Part shown: positions 24,716 through 36,623 of the stretch, one piece after another
How the letters are laid out: each line of letters starts with the position of its first letter
How positions within the stretch are numbered: position 1 is the stretch's first letter
NCBI GenBank assembly: GCA_015680685.1
Contig: MNCI01027311.1
Span: forward strand, 124,001 to 188,000
Origin: Gnetum montanum
Lineage: Eukaryota; Streptophyta; Gnetopsida; Gnetales; Gnetaceae
Length of the DNA: 64,000 bases
Direction of reading: 5' to 3'
Translations under genes and position numbers: made by a program
Notes under the pieces: model-generated
The model's database searches: none
Told to the model about the DNA's origin: nothing
The model's input: the letters and a program-made list of their open reading frames with translations, nothing else

Positions 24716-25410
24716 GGATTCCCTCACTCAGGTAAAGTAAGTCCTAAAACAAAAAAACACTACATTGAGCTTGTATGACCTAATCATGATGTTTGTCCCA
24801 CATCGTAAGGCTTTGATCCACATGTTGACAGCGATTCTAGTCAACGAAGACATGCTGACGAAAGAGGAAGCGATCCACTCGGTCATGGTTCCCTCTGCAC
24901 CTACAGAATTATAATTGTCTCAACTGACTTTCAATGATGACTCTATTAGGGAAGATTCCAAGAGGGGTTAGGTGACTACGAAAACTCTTTTCATCACAAT
25001 TTGGGTTGGCCAACACTGGATCCGAAGGATACACATTGATGATGGGGCTACCACAAATGTCATCCCCTTTCCTATTGTGGACAAGTTGGGCTTGGTTGAC
25101 CAAATCAAACTCACAATGATGTCATGCTTGAGGTCATTCAATGGGGCACGTGTCCTGGTGAAGGGCATGGTTCACATAGACTTCGTGATAGGGGACTAGT
25201 TCCCCACAAACACAACATTCATCATGGTCGAGAAAATGCCCGGGTTTAACCTAATCTTGGGGAGGTCGTGTTTAGTGCAACTTAGGGCTATCTCTTTGCC
25301 CATTCACCAGGAAATCCACCTACCATACGTAGGTAGGGAGATGGTAATCCATGGTGACGAGGTAGCAACCCAAGAAATCAACAACATAGACATGAAGCAG
25401 GGCTCATAGG
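24716..25410 (+). pseudogene. Element A aspartic protease
   Basis: Retropepsin-like segment that would cleave gag-pol. The active-site block near 25029-25075 reads HIDDGATTNVIPF, so the usual D-S/T-G is D-D-G-A. The flap and C-terminal part show MPGFNLILGRSCL near 25235-25275 followed by LPIHQEIHLPYVG. The same DDGA appears in B (HVDDGAASNV) and DNGI in C, so the unusual second residue is shared within the family. A TAG at 25198-25200 and others break the frame. Confidence 0.82.
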
Positions 25411-25749
25411 TCATAACCTCATGAAATGCTTGCTTACGCACACATTAACCACCCAGTGGGAGAATTGACTCAGCAAGCTAGTTCCCAAAATGAAAGCATG
25501 TGGGTTGAGTTGCCCTTCCAAGTAGGGGACAATGATGCAAACAAAAACCTTGGCAAAGCACCTCAGCCTTACGTCCTGCTCAACTAACGATGGGTCAAGA
25601 AGCAGCTAGGCATAGCGTAGCAACCCCACTGCTTCCTACCTAGTTGCCATTCTTTGCACAGTTTGCACAGTACCACCTTTCGTTGTTTACAATGCATCTA
25701 TCTACATAAGTTACCAATTAGCCGTTGTTTAGGTTGTTGATGAATCATC
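25411..25749 (+). other. Spacer after protease, element A
   Basis: A continuation of the post-protease reading region can be followed with several stops. No domain recognised. Confidence 0.4.
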
Positions 25750-26110
25750 TTTTTGGCATGCTATGCTATGGCCCGAAACAATATAAAACTAGCAATGGCC
25801 CAAAATAGCCTAAAACTAGTAATGGCCCAAAATGGCCTAAAACTATCTAACACCCGAAACAGCCTAACACTAGCAACGGGTTGGCCTCTGTTCAAGTTAT
25901 TAATGTATCATCTCTTGGGCATGCTACGCTATGGCCCGAAATAGCCTAAAACTAGCAATGGCCTAAAACAGCCTAAAACTAGCTAAGGCTCGAAATGGCC
26001 TAAAACTAGCAGTGGCCTGAAATGGTCTAAAACTATCAATGGCCTGAAATGACCTAAAACTAGTAGTAGCCCGAAATGGCTTAAAACTAGCACATGAAAA
26101 TTTTACACAA
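25750..26110. repeat. Border array 1 of element A (downstream side of the antisense gene)
   Basis: About 14 tandem copies of a roughly 25-base unit GGCCCGAAATAGCCTAAAACTAGCA, with longer interruptions including a repeated GCATGCTATGCTATGGCCCG-type piece (25757 and 25920). It separates protease from the antisense gene's 3' end. Related to the GGTCTGAAAAGACCTTAAACTAGC units at 31030-31210. Confidence 0.88.
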
Positions 26111-26258
26111 AACATAGCACGTAGATAGTGCACAAGTTAACATAGAATCAATTTATTTTCCGAAATTCTCTTCTTTATTCAAAACTTTTATCTTTTGGAC
26201 AATGTTTGCAAAAAAAATTTACAAAAATTTGAAATTTCAAAAAAAGAATCCCATGCTG

Positions 26259-29200
26259 TCATGGGTTGTCCATGTTTGCATCATCTTTTCCATTCATCTC
26301 TACATCATTCCCTTTTGCATCACCTTCCCATGCGTTGTCCTCTACCGATTCTTCATTCCCTTCCTCTATAGGCCCTATGCCCTCAACTGGAGCCTACATT
26401 GTAGGAATGAAGTGGTCAGCTAAACCAATGCACACAAGCTACAATAGAGCATGAACATTAATACAATAGAAAGCGACTAACCTGAGAAGGGCCTGCGTCT
26501 GCCTCGAAGGGTATCTGGTCTAAACCAATCCCAGGGCGATGCCAGACCTCCTCTATCGTAATGTCCACCCAATGCCTATTGCTTGGTTCAACGTCCACAA
26601 CAGCTCTCTCCCTTTCGGTAGTTGTCCACCTTGGTGGTCTTGGAGAAAAGGAGACTATCACGATCTCCCCTATGGGAAGGTCCACATTCTAGTCAGGAGA
26701 TTCTATAACCTTTACCTACCCTTTGAACTTGGCAAAGGCCTCAAAATTTTTGATGACATTTACGAATTCTTTATATATAAACACCTCCATAGCAACGTCC
26801 CTATATAGTTTATGATCGATAGCATTCTCTAGTTTATACATGTGTTTGTGGTTTTTCTGGGATTTCCCCCATTCGTAAACCTTGGCATTGAAATCTTTTA
26901 AATCCTGACACTTATGGACCAACAAGTCCATTTGCATCCAGTGTTCTAATATTTCGTGGGTGGCTTTGACATTTTGACATGCAAGGGTTCAAAATCTAGT
27001 GTAGTCTATCATAGCCATGTGCCAGTCCTCATTATTAGTGTCATGGGCTATGAGTAATTTTTTCCCTGACTTGAGATCCTCCACCTTGGCACTCAGGTCG
27101 ACCTCCCTTTGCTTAGCCTTTTTGACTCACGTCCATAGGTCCTTGTTGACATGCTTACACTCCCATAAGGAGCATGATGAGTGCAAAGCACATTTGCAAG
27201 CTTCATTGTATGTGTGAAAAGACACCTTGGTCACCTCAGGCAGGAATGTAGGCACGGCACCGACTTTCAAAGGCCGTGTCAGGTCCCATTTGAGCCGAGA
27301 GGCTACCATGACACAAAGAGCATAGAAATCATGTTAGCATAGCAAGATTAGCAAGCTCAACGAATTGTAGCGTAGCAACATGAGAGAACCTAATACTACT
27401 ACTTACCCACATTAGGGTCCACCTGCTAAAGATAGCTGACCATGCCATTGACAATTCCCTGCATGAATGTAAACTTATTAAGGATGTTAACCCATGATTT
27501 CGTACAAATTGGAGGGGGTCCTATAGCACCAACAGTAGTTCCTGTTACATAACTAAAAATATTATCAATGGCTGAAATGAGCTATGACAAGGCAGACACA
27601 TTGCCAAACTCACCAGCGTTTAGTTTTGGTCTCCCTTCTTGCTAATGCAAAACGATGGTAACAGCCTTGGCAGAAGTCCCTGCCAAGTCTGTATAGGCCT
27701 CTTCTTCATGCATTGGTGCCTTTCCCTTTGAGAGACTAGTGTCTTTTTTATTCAAAGGAGACTCTTCCCTCATCTCCAAAAAGACCCTCCTTGTTAGTAG
27801 AAGGACTCTGCCTGATAATGAGAGCCCCTACCCTAGTGATAGAAGTTCTTTCCTTCTTGACCAAGGCCCTTCTCTCTAAGACTGGGGCCTCCATGTCTTT
27901 ATTTTTCATCCCCATCTTAGCGGCTGAAACCTCTTCGTTGCCTTCTTCTTCTTCTTCTTATTCTACTAGTTAAGAAACATGTTTACATTAGCACAAAATA
28001 AGTTAGCTTAAAGTAGGTGCAGACATCAAGAAGGTAAGTATCAAACAAAGGAATTTACCAATGGGGGGTTGCATCCTCTATAGTTTAAGATGTAATCTCC
28101 GCCCCTTCTCTTCCTCCACATGAAGGGTTTCCTTAACTGGAGGAGGCCTCTTCTATTGCAACTTTCTAGCCACAGTCTTGGCTATGAAACGCTCCACCAG
28201 TGACATGCTTCTGGCTATAGCAGAGGGTGCCTCTCCTATGCTATCTTGGCCATGAAAGTTGTGGGCCCCCTAATTCTTAGCTATCATAGAGAATGACTTC
28301 CAAATTATTTTTAGGGGATCTTGGGCTCGGGTGGTCTAGAGGATCTAGCAAATCCATAGACTAGAAATCTGGTTGCGATTCTGCATGACCTAGGCCCCAT
28401 TCCCATGAACCACTAGAAACTCCACAAAACACTTTAGATAGGTTATGTAAATGGCATAATGTATATTGGAATGGGGCTCCAATTTCTTATGAAGCCCCAA
28501 GATTTCGGTCTGCAAGCCTTTATATAGAAACCTATCCTAGTTGTAATAGGACCCCTCTCTCATAACCTCATGCATTATCCAGGCCTGCTCAATCCCCAAG
28601 ATCTTCCCTTGGGAAAGCAGCTGGGGGAATGCATGGGCATGGAAGACAGGGTAAACCCCCTTGGCAAGTTCTTCTTTAAGCTTCTTCATGGGAAGCCCCT
28701 TTCACTCCTTAGCAATCCCTAACCACTCTTGAATGTCCTTCTTTTGAAAGATCAACTCCTTCTTGCCCTTTGACCCTATGAGGATGCCATCAGCAGGGAC
28801 ATTGAAAAGGTCCACAAACAATTGGTCATTGATTTCAATGAACACCCGTACACCCTGTATGTGTGTGCAGAAGTAGCTCTCCTTGTCAGAAAATGAGTCA
28901 ATCAAGGAGAACATCTCGGTGGTAGGAACACTTGGATTTGGGGCCAAGAATAAATCCATAAGCCCAGCCTTTTGGATTTTCTAGACCAAGGAGTCTAAGG
29001 CCACACCATTTATCCAGTGTTGGCTCGTATCTACTTCTCCATACTTGAAGTAGATGTTTGCATCCTGTGTCTCGGTGGTTACCACCATCATCTCCCGAGG
29101 CTTCTTCACCCCTATAATAGTTTTCACAAGAGACATTTAGCATAAAAATACAGAAAATTCAAAGATTGCAAAGATTCTTGAGCATGAAACACTTATTATT

Positions 29201-30696
29201 TAGCCTACTAGGTCAGTACGATGAGGGGAATGGTAGAAGACTAATTAGAACTTGATCAATGGTAATCGGATTGAAGGGTTCTACCCACCCCTCATCCAGC
29301 AAAGCAGAACCCTTACACTGATTGTAAGGAATGGGGAATAGGTATGGGTAGGTGTGATATTCATCCTTACATTAACCAATCACACCCGTCCACAAGTTCT
29401 CAGTAGAAGAGAACTCCTGTAGGGCTATACATGTTGTAGTCAGTAGACTTGGTCGATCGTGAAACACTTCTCTGTTGATGTAGAACCTGGTAACAAAAAC
29501 ATACAATTAGCATTTGGCCAATATGGCTAGCGTCACACAACACAATTGAACAAGGCTACAAAACTCACTTGCCAGCATAGTAAACAATTCCTAGTGGGTT
29601 TTGGAAGCACGTTGCCATGTAACATGCAGCAAACAACGTGTTGTAAGAATGCTAACAGCTGTATTCAGGTATATCCCAAATCCAGACCAAACACCTTAAC
29701 CCTATTGGGCATTAACTAGATCCTTCTCCCTACCTACTCATGATTGCCCTGTCTGTCAAAAACCTCAAGATGCCTCGACTTGCCCTAGGAAATATGACTT
29801 CAGTTATGACGGTCACCTCCTCCTCCTCTAGGTATGACCAAACGATCACACTGAGGTGTTGGAGGAGGTATTGTAGGAACTTCTATTCTCCTTCCTTGAA
29901 CCAAACCCCTCACTCTCCCATACGTATCTGGGGAGGAGGGGCATTGACCATAGGTCTACTTGCATGACACAGGACCCCTACAATATCTAAGATAATCAAA
30001 ATTGGCCTTAGCCCCATCTTGCACAACATAACCAGTAAGTGTTAGCATCATGTCTAAGTGCAATACACACACAACATAGCAATACCTAGCAGATCGTGCA
30101 TATAGTGTAGCATAACCCTCTTTCTGCACATAGCGTAGCAAGAACATAAAAGTGCTAGCATAGCAAAAAAATGGTCTAATGTAGCAACAAAGCAATTAGC
30201 CCTAACAGGGTGATTAACAATACGCCCTAACAAAACACGTGTCGCACTATCATGTCACGCATGGCCAAACCCTCCTTAAGGACCTACGCTATGCCATTCG
30301 AAAGCCAAGTAATTTAAACTATCCAAATCCCTGCGGTTATGATAACAACGGTGGTGGCAGTTTAAGCCACCTTGCATGCAATGATGGTGTAGCATTTATG
30401 CAGTTGCCGTGACCGAAATGGCAACAACGGTGATGCAAAGGCTAAAAAATACACGATAACAAAAAAATGACTAAGACTAGGATATAAAATGAAATCAGAG
30501 GAAAAAAAAGTAGAAAACAAAAAAAAATGATAACAGAATTGCAAAAAAAAATTTGAGGAAACATAGTAGCCTACCAGGTAAATGGCATGTCCTCCCATGT
30601 TACGACACACACTTGTGTCATGTGCCCTAGGGTTTTCTTCACCTCCTCAACCTTTGCGAGCACTAAGTGAGTATGTTCATTCTTTGGATCCATCAT
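26259..30696 (-). pseudogene. Spliced antisense gene of element A (8 exons)
   Basis: Unrecognised gene opposite to gag-pol, between protease and RT. Exons on the minus strand: 30696-30575, 29977-29569, 29486-29209, 29111-28059, 27965-27614, 27541-27407, 27302-26482, 26393-26259. All seven introns (597, 82, 97, 93, 72, 104, 88 bases) begin GT and end AG. Exon 1 starts MMDPKNEHTHLVLAKVEEV. Exon 4 reads YFKYGEVDTSQHW, then FIEINDQLFVDLFNVP. Exon 6 reads FTFMQGIVNGMV. Exon 7 has LKWDLTRPLKV, a heptad-rich stretch near 27120-27060 (VEDLKSGKK) suggesting a coiled coil, and YEWGKSQKNHKHMYK. Exon 8 is a stop-free acidic tail ending DDANMDNP. Several in-frame stops in exons 2-5 show that this copy is dead. 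It might be a captured host gene or a family-specific accessory gene; no homology could be searched. Confidence 0.85.
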
Positions 30697-30845
30697 TTGA
30701 CTTGCAAACTTTCCCTTATCGCTATATAGAAAATTGCCTTGCTCGCTATTAGCACAATCGCTCTACACTCTGAAATCACCTTGTGCTCCAAATATGGGCT
30801 CTACACTTTTACAGTGAGAATGAAAAGCTTAACAAGGTTTAATTC

Positions 30846-30855
30846 CTATTTATGG
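30846..30855 (-). promoter_or_regulatory. TATA-like box of the antisense gene in element A
   Basis: CATAAATAGG on the minus strand, about 155 bases before the ATGATG at 30696-30691. It lies in the same place as TATAAATAG in element B. The roughly 150 bases between would be the 5' untranslated leader. Confidence 0.5.
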
Positions 30856-31029
30856 CCATAATGGTGAAAAGGGGAAATTTGCCTATCTCTCTCCATTTAA
30901 TGCGGAGTGTGCCATACAGCGTAGCATGCTTGCCATGACATCATAGCACCGTTGGCATTAAAACCTTCACAAGATTCAAGTTAATTTCTCGCTTTCCCAA
31001 AAAATGAAAAAAATATATAGTTTTCATTA

Positions 31030-31470
31030 CCAGTTCGAAAAGACCTTAAACTAGCAATGCCAGTGTAGTTGCAACGTTACTGGTTTGAAAAGACCTTAAA
31101 CTAGCAACCCCAGCTCAATTGCAAATTTCGTGGTCTGAAAAGACCTTAAACTAGCATTTTTAGTGTATTTTTCCACTCTCGTTATATGTCTAAAAAGACC
31201 TTAAAGTAGCTGTCTTGATCTTCTATGCTCTTGTAGTCTCAATTTTTGCATTAGTGGTTTTGCATTTCTCATATCCACAATTTTCTGTCTTGCACACTAC
31301 TAGTTTTGCATGTTATAATTTGGTAGTCTGCAATGACACTAAAATAGCAGCTTGACATTTTCATGTTAATGATTTCATAGTTTCACACTTTTGCATCAAC
31401 AATTTTACATCTTTAGTAGTTCTACATCTACATGCCACAACATTTTTCCATGACTTTAAACTGGCAAAAT
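31030..31470. repeat. Border array 2 of element A (upstream side of the antisense gene)
   Basis: Four clear units of about 55 bases, GTTTGAAAAGACCTTAAACTAGCA, at 31036, 31083, 31132 and 31186. Degenerate copies follow (ACACTAAAATAGCAGC at 31336, GACTTTAAACTGGCAA at 31454). It separates the antisense promoter from pol. Confidence 0.85.
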
Positions 31471-31599
31471 TTTAATCTTTACGTCATACTTCGCTAGTTA
31501 CATCTTGTTATTGCTTTGCAAGTTTTCATTATGCATGATTACTACCAGTAGGTGCCTCTTAACTAGGCTCTCATCTCATTTTGATAGGTTAAGGAAAAA

Positions 31600-34500
31600 A
31601 TGGAAATCCATCACGAGCTCTCCACACCCTTAGCTTTAGTAGGTTCACATGGCAAGCTCGCAAGACAATTGAACCCCGACTTGATCAACTGGGGGTCAAC
31701 CACAGCTAACATCATAGCATCCTTAGAAACATCCCCAAAATGGCCCGAGCATCTAGTCCAAACTCTAGATTTGAAGGTTGGGGATGTAACTGATGACCCT
31801 CTCATCAAGAGGCCTATGATCATGTCCAAGGGGGAGGTAGAAACATTAAAACTTAGCTCCCTCCTAGACATGCAGACACATGAAAATGTAGCCAAGATTC
31901 TGCAAGACAACATCAAATTCTTCGCATGGTCATACAATGACATGCTAGGTTTAGATCTGAGGCTTATACAACACAACATCATCCTAGACTTGGGCATGAA
32001 GGAAGTCAAGTAGAAGGCTCGTAAGGTTAAACCAGAGATTGCACTAGCCATAAGGGACAAAATCACAAAGCTATACCAAGCTAGTTTCATCCGTACAGTT
32101 GATTATTTGGAATGGATGTCCAACATCGTCATAGTTTCTAAGAAAATGGGAGGAATATGGATCTATATATACTTTTAGTATTTGAACAAAGCAACAATCA
32201 AGGATGATTTCCCACTTCCAAACATTGATCAACTCATCGACACTATGACTAGTCATGCTCTACTATCCTTCATGGATGGTTTCTCCAGCTACAACCAAGT
32301 TCACATCAACCCAAAGCACCATCTAACAATAGCCTTCATGACCCCATGAGGGATCTTTTGTTACACCATGATGCCTTTTGGGCTCAAGAACACCAAGGGA
32401 ACCTACCAATGAGCCATGACTTACATCTTCAATGATTACATCCCAGAAATGTTAAATGACTATGCGGATGATATAGTAGTTAAGTCCAAGGAGGTAGCTA
32501 ATCATCCACATGATCTAAGGGTAGTCCTTAAGTTTTGTTAAATACATAATCTGTGTCTTAATACTATGAAGTGTATCTTTGGGGTAAAAATCGGACGGAT
32601 GTTAGGATTCGTGGTATCAAAGACTGGAATACGGGCGGACCCTGACAAAGTTAAGGCCATCGTCAACCTGGTACCTCCTACAAACCTTAAGGAGTTTCAC
32701 GATTTGCAAGGTAGGATACAGTTCATCTAAAGGTTTATAGTGAAGTTGAATGAGAAGTTACACCCCATGCAACATATGCTAAAGAAAAGGATTAACTTTG
32801 AGTGGAAAACCCAATGTCAACAAGCCTTCGATGACCTCAAGGAAGAGCTTTTGCATCTCCCAACTGTGCATCTACCACAAAGGGATAAGCCTTTATTCAT
32901 CTACCTTGCCACCTCTAACACGTCTATCATAGCACTGCTATGTCAGAAATGAGACAACGGATCTGAGATACTAGTGTATTATCTGAGTCATGCATTAATA
33001 GTGCATGAGGTGAAATACAACAAAGTGGAGAGGAACTACCTTGCCTTAGTGTTCACACTAAAAAAGTGGAGGAATTACCTATTTTGAAGGACAATTAACA
33101 TCATTTGCAAAAGCAACATACTTTAGGCTATCACTAACAACCTGTATTAAAGCAGCCGAATAGCATAATGGAAAGCAATAACCACGGAGTTTGACCTACA
33201 CTATGTAAGCCAATCATCGACTAAGGATCAAGCCATAGCAACACAACTTACGGCCTCACTTGTCGACGACCGCGCAACCATAGATCTCAAATTCCCAGAA
33301 GAGCATGTTGGCACTATCAACATCATCCCATCACACCTGGAAGCCACTTTACACTTTGACGATGCTTCAACTATGGGAGGAGGTAGTGTAGCTTCCGTCA
33401 TTACATTTCCCTTTGGGGAAATGCACCTGTTTGCTTATTGTTTTGCGTTCCCTTGCACCAACAACATGGCAGAGTACAAGGGGCTACTCAGAGGCCTCTT
33501 AGCTACCCATATACTATGTATACAACACTTGGAATTCTGTAATGATTCACAATTGGTTACGAATAAAATCACCAAGGTCTATGCCTGCAAATCTACACAT
33601 TTGCAACCCTACTATGGCCTAGCAAAAAGCCTGCTTAAGCAATTTGCAAAGACAGATGTGCAACACGTGCCACGCAACAAAAACACTATAGTAGACTCCT
33701 TAGTCACCCTTGCATTGAATATTCCACCACACTGATTTGTAAACCTGCCAACTTCAATTATCAAATGTATTGAACCTATCACTTGGGCGGGACACGTGGC
33801 CTCCATTAGTGCTGCAGATACCCGGAGTGGTATGCTAACATTAAAGCCTACCTACAACATGGTGAACCCCCATGTGGATTGACATCTGCTCAGAGGGATG
33901 CAATCTATAAGCATGCTTAGAAATATATGCTCATGGGGAATGATGCCCTATGTCAACGTTCTTATGACAGGATATTTCTGGCATGTGTGGGTGGGGAGCA
34001 AGCATAGAAGGTAGTTAATGAAGTGCATAAGGGACTATGTGGTGGACACATAGCACCTAGAGCTATGGCTATGAGAATTAGGTGCCTAGGGTACTATTGG
34101 CCCCATATGGAGTGTGACTGTCTATCAAAAGTCAAGATGTGTGACACATGCCAGAGATACATGAATCTCATACACATCTCACTTGTAGACCTACACCCAA
34201 TGCAAATCACATGGCTTTTCCAAATATGGAGACGAGAGCTCATAGGACCTATCACACCTAAGTCCTCTGTAGGGCATAGCTTCATTATCACTACCACTGA
34301 GTATTTTACTAAGTGGGTGGAAGCTATCCTCCTAAATAAGACAATGTCTCAGCAGATCTACCACTTCATCTTGGACAACATCGTAACAAGATTTGGGCTT
34401 CCAATGACTATTGTAACTGAAAATGGGCCAAAATTCAATAGTACAGAAACCTGAACCTTCTGCAGTAATCTAGGCATCAGGCAATCATTCTTCTCCCCCT

Positions 34501-35069
34501 ATTATCCATAAGCGAATGGACAGGAAAAGGCTACAAATAAGTCCATCATCAAATTGCTAAAGTAGATGCTTAACAACAGCAATAGGTGGTGGCACAATCA
34601 AATCCTCTACGTTCTATGGGCCTACAGGATGGCATGTATAACCGTGATAAGTAAGACTCCTTACAGCCTTGTTTACAGATATGAAGTTGTGTTGCCTCTT
34701 GAGTTGCAGGTACCATCACTCTAGATGATCCTCTTGGATGTCATGAGCAAAGCCCAAAACAATGAGTCATAGATCACTGACCTCGACTTAATAGAGGAAG
34801 AGTGCGCACAAATGTTAAGCCTCATAGAGCACTACCAGAGCAAGCAGTAGCAAAAGCACCATGCAGACCCGCATCGATCGCTAGTACAGAAGGGAGACCT
34901 CCTCCCCAAGGTTGCTCGTGAGCATTTAAGCAAATTATTAGCCAACTGGAAAGGCCTTTACATGGTCAGTAAAGCCTTTAGGAATGGAGCCTTCAAGCTG
35001 GTGGACATGGATGGGAATGAGTTCGCCAATCCAGTGAATCACTCGTACCTCAAGTCGTACTACATCTAA
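31600..35069 (+). pseudogene. Element A pol: RT, RNase H, archaeal-type RNase H, integrase
   Basis: Long broken pol. 31600-32013: N-terminal region (LDLKVGDVTDDPL). 32100-32720: RT with LSFMDGFSSYNQ and NDYADDIVVK, where both catalytic motifs keep their aspartates. 32860-33090: ordinary RNase H (PLFIYLATSNTS, VERNYLALVF). 33345-33735: archaeal-type RNase H (NNMAEYKGLLRGL, FCNDSQLV). 33960-35066: integrase with an H..H region (VHKGLCGGH), CDTCQR, then RRELIGPIT and VTENGPKF, where the first two catalytic aspartates are replaced (E at the second), ANGQEKATN with the glutamate, and a chromo-free C terminus ending HSYLKSYYI and TAA at 35067-35069. About twenty stops, largely TAG and TGA. Dead copy; the domain order is normal for Ty3/gypsy Tat. 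Confidence 0.93.
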
Positions 35070-35520
35070 AGCATGGCGACGAGCACCATTTGCTATGATG
35101 TTAAACTAGCAGCAACAAGAAACATCTACTATGACAATAAACTTGTGACAACCGTTTGCTACGACGTTAAATTGGTAGCAATGAGCAGTGTCCACTATGA
35201 TAATAAACTAGTGACAACCATCCGCTACGATGTTAAAATAGCAACAACGAGAAGTGTCCGCTATGATGATAAACTGGCAGTAACCATTTGCTATTATGTT
35301 AAGCTAGCAGCAATAAGTAGCATATGCTATGACGTTAAATTGGTGGTGACCATCCGCTACAATGTAAAACTAGCATAGCTAGTCCGCTATGACTATAAAC
35401 TGGCATGACATGTCTGCTATGATGTTAAAATGGCATGTACGGTCTGCTGGGATCTTAAACCAGCATGGTGGTCTACTAGGACCCTAAACTAGCACACAAT
35501 CTACCAAGACCTTAAACTAG
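35070..35520 (+). repeat. Border array 3 of element A (after integrase)
   Basis: About 15 units of 25-30 bases, GCTATGATGTTAAACTAGCAGCAACAAG, degrading to TAGGACCCTAAACTAGC at the far end. The first 306 bases stay open in one frame (35073-35378), giving a repetitive peptide of CYDVKLAAT-type units. The frame is probably fortuitous, a consequence of the unit length being a multiple of three. Matches B's 12330-12500. Confidence 0.88.
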
Positions 35521-36607
35521 GTTCACGTCATGTCTCTATCATGCACTTGCACCAAGTACACATTGAACGAGCATGCACGATGCCAACGTGGGATTGGATG
35601 TTGCAGCTCTAGACCGTAGTTCACGACGTAATGGGAATGCAATCTAGAACATATGTGGTGCTGCCACCCTTGGCATTGTGCTGATCCTCTGGAGATGTCA
35701 TATGATATCGCACTGGCCCTATGGACCTATCATTGCCATAGCCCACAACCCTAATGGTAGTTCCTTGGCCAGTGCCCACCATTGGAGTTTCGGTAGTATT
35801 GTGGCCCAACCACAATATTTTTATCTTCTAGCTCCCTACCAATGCCTCGACTCACATGATGTTTAGCTATGTGGTAGTTGATCCCATAGCTAAACTAAGA
35901 ATGCATGCCTTTGGCAGGGATTCCAGAGCATTTGCACTCACAGCGACTCCCAGTGCCTTCAATGCCAGCTCCTCCACGTTGGTGCTGCCAAGGTCACTAT
36001 TGGCATTCCTACTTTTAACACCATACACTAGCAAAGGTATCTAGAAGCTTCATAAACACCTCCAGCTAGCAAGACCTTTACCTTCATTTTACATCACGAC
36101 TATCTCTTCTAGTTTTCTCTCTGTGTTCGCAGGGTGTGTTCCAGAGAGGTGTTAGCCGAAGGCACATATTTCCATAATAGCAAATGCTATGGTGTCACGA
36201 AGTGAGTGCCTCAACTAGCCTTGCTACCTCAGAGTGCAAATTCCATGACATGCGTAACAAAGCTTGCCACATGGGAAGCATCTATAGGCAGGTCAAAACC
36301 CCACATGGATGTAACATAACTCATCCTGGGAAAGAAACACCTATCCTACAGGAGGTCGAAGATAGGTGAAAGTAAAGATGAAAACAAGAATGACTCACTC
36401 ATGAGCACTTCAATGAGGGACTCTGCTAAACCTCATCTTTACCCTTTTTCTGAACCTCCTTCCTCCCTGCTTCACCCATTCAATGTAACACTCTCAAGCA
36501 CAGCCAAGCGACATCTTGATGATCACCTAGCAGCAACATTAGCATCGTGTCTTCTATGGTGTTTCGTATTCTTTTTCAATGTCTCTCCAGCCCATCCTCC
36601 AGACGTC
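35521..36607 (+). other. 3' untranslated region of element A
   Basis: No supported gene. Contains a perfect 8-base-stem hairpin: TATTGTGG (35797-35804), loop CCCAA, CCACAATA (35810-35817). It is degraded but recognisable in B at 11987-12007. Confidence 0.55.
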
Positions 36608-36623
36608 GACAAAGAGGGGCCAA
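36608..36623 (+). promoter_or_regulatory. Polypurine tract of element A
   Basis: GACAAAGAGGGGCCAA directly before the TG of the 3' LTR; the same box precedes the 3' LTRs of B and C. Confidence 0.85.

Noticed and set aside
28898-29143. An 81-codon frame starting MLNVSCENYYRGEEASG as its own small gene
   Set aside because: It is an out-of-frame reading across the intron 3/exon 4 border; the true exon frame (VKKPREMMVV...) aligns with element B.
31611-32090. A 159-codon minus-strand open frame opposite the start of A's pol
   Set aside because: Shadow of the conserved plus-strand pol N-terminal region, which has a clear homologue in B.
35073-35378. A 101-codon open frame after integrase encoding a periodic peptide (CYDVKLAAT-type units)
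   Set aside because: It lies entirely in the border array, whose unit length keeps a frame open. The homologous array in B does not preserve it.
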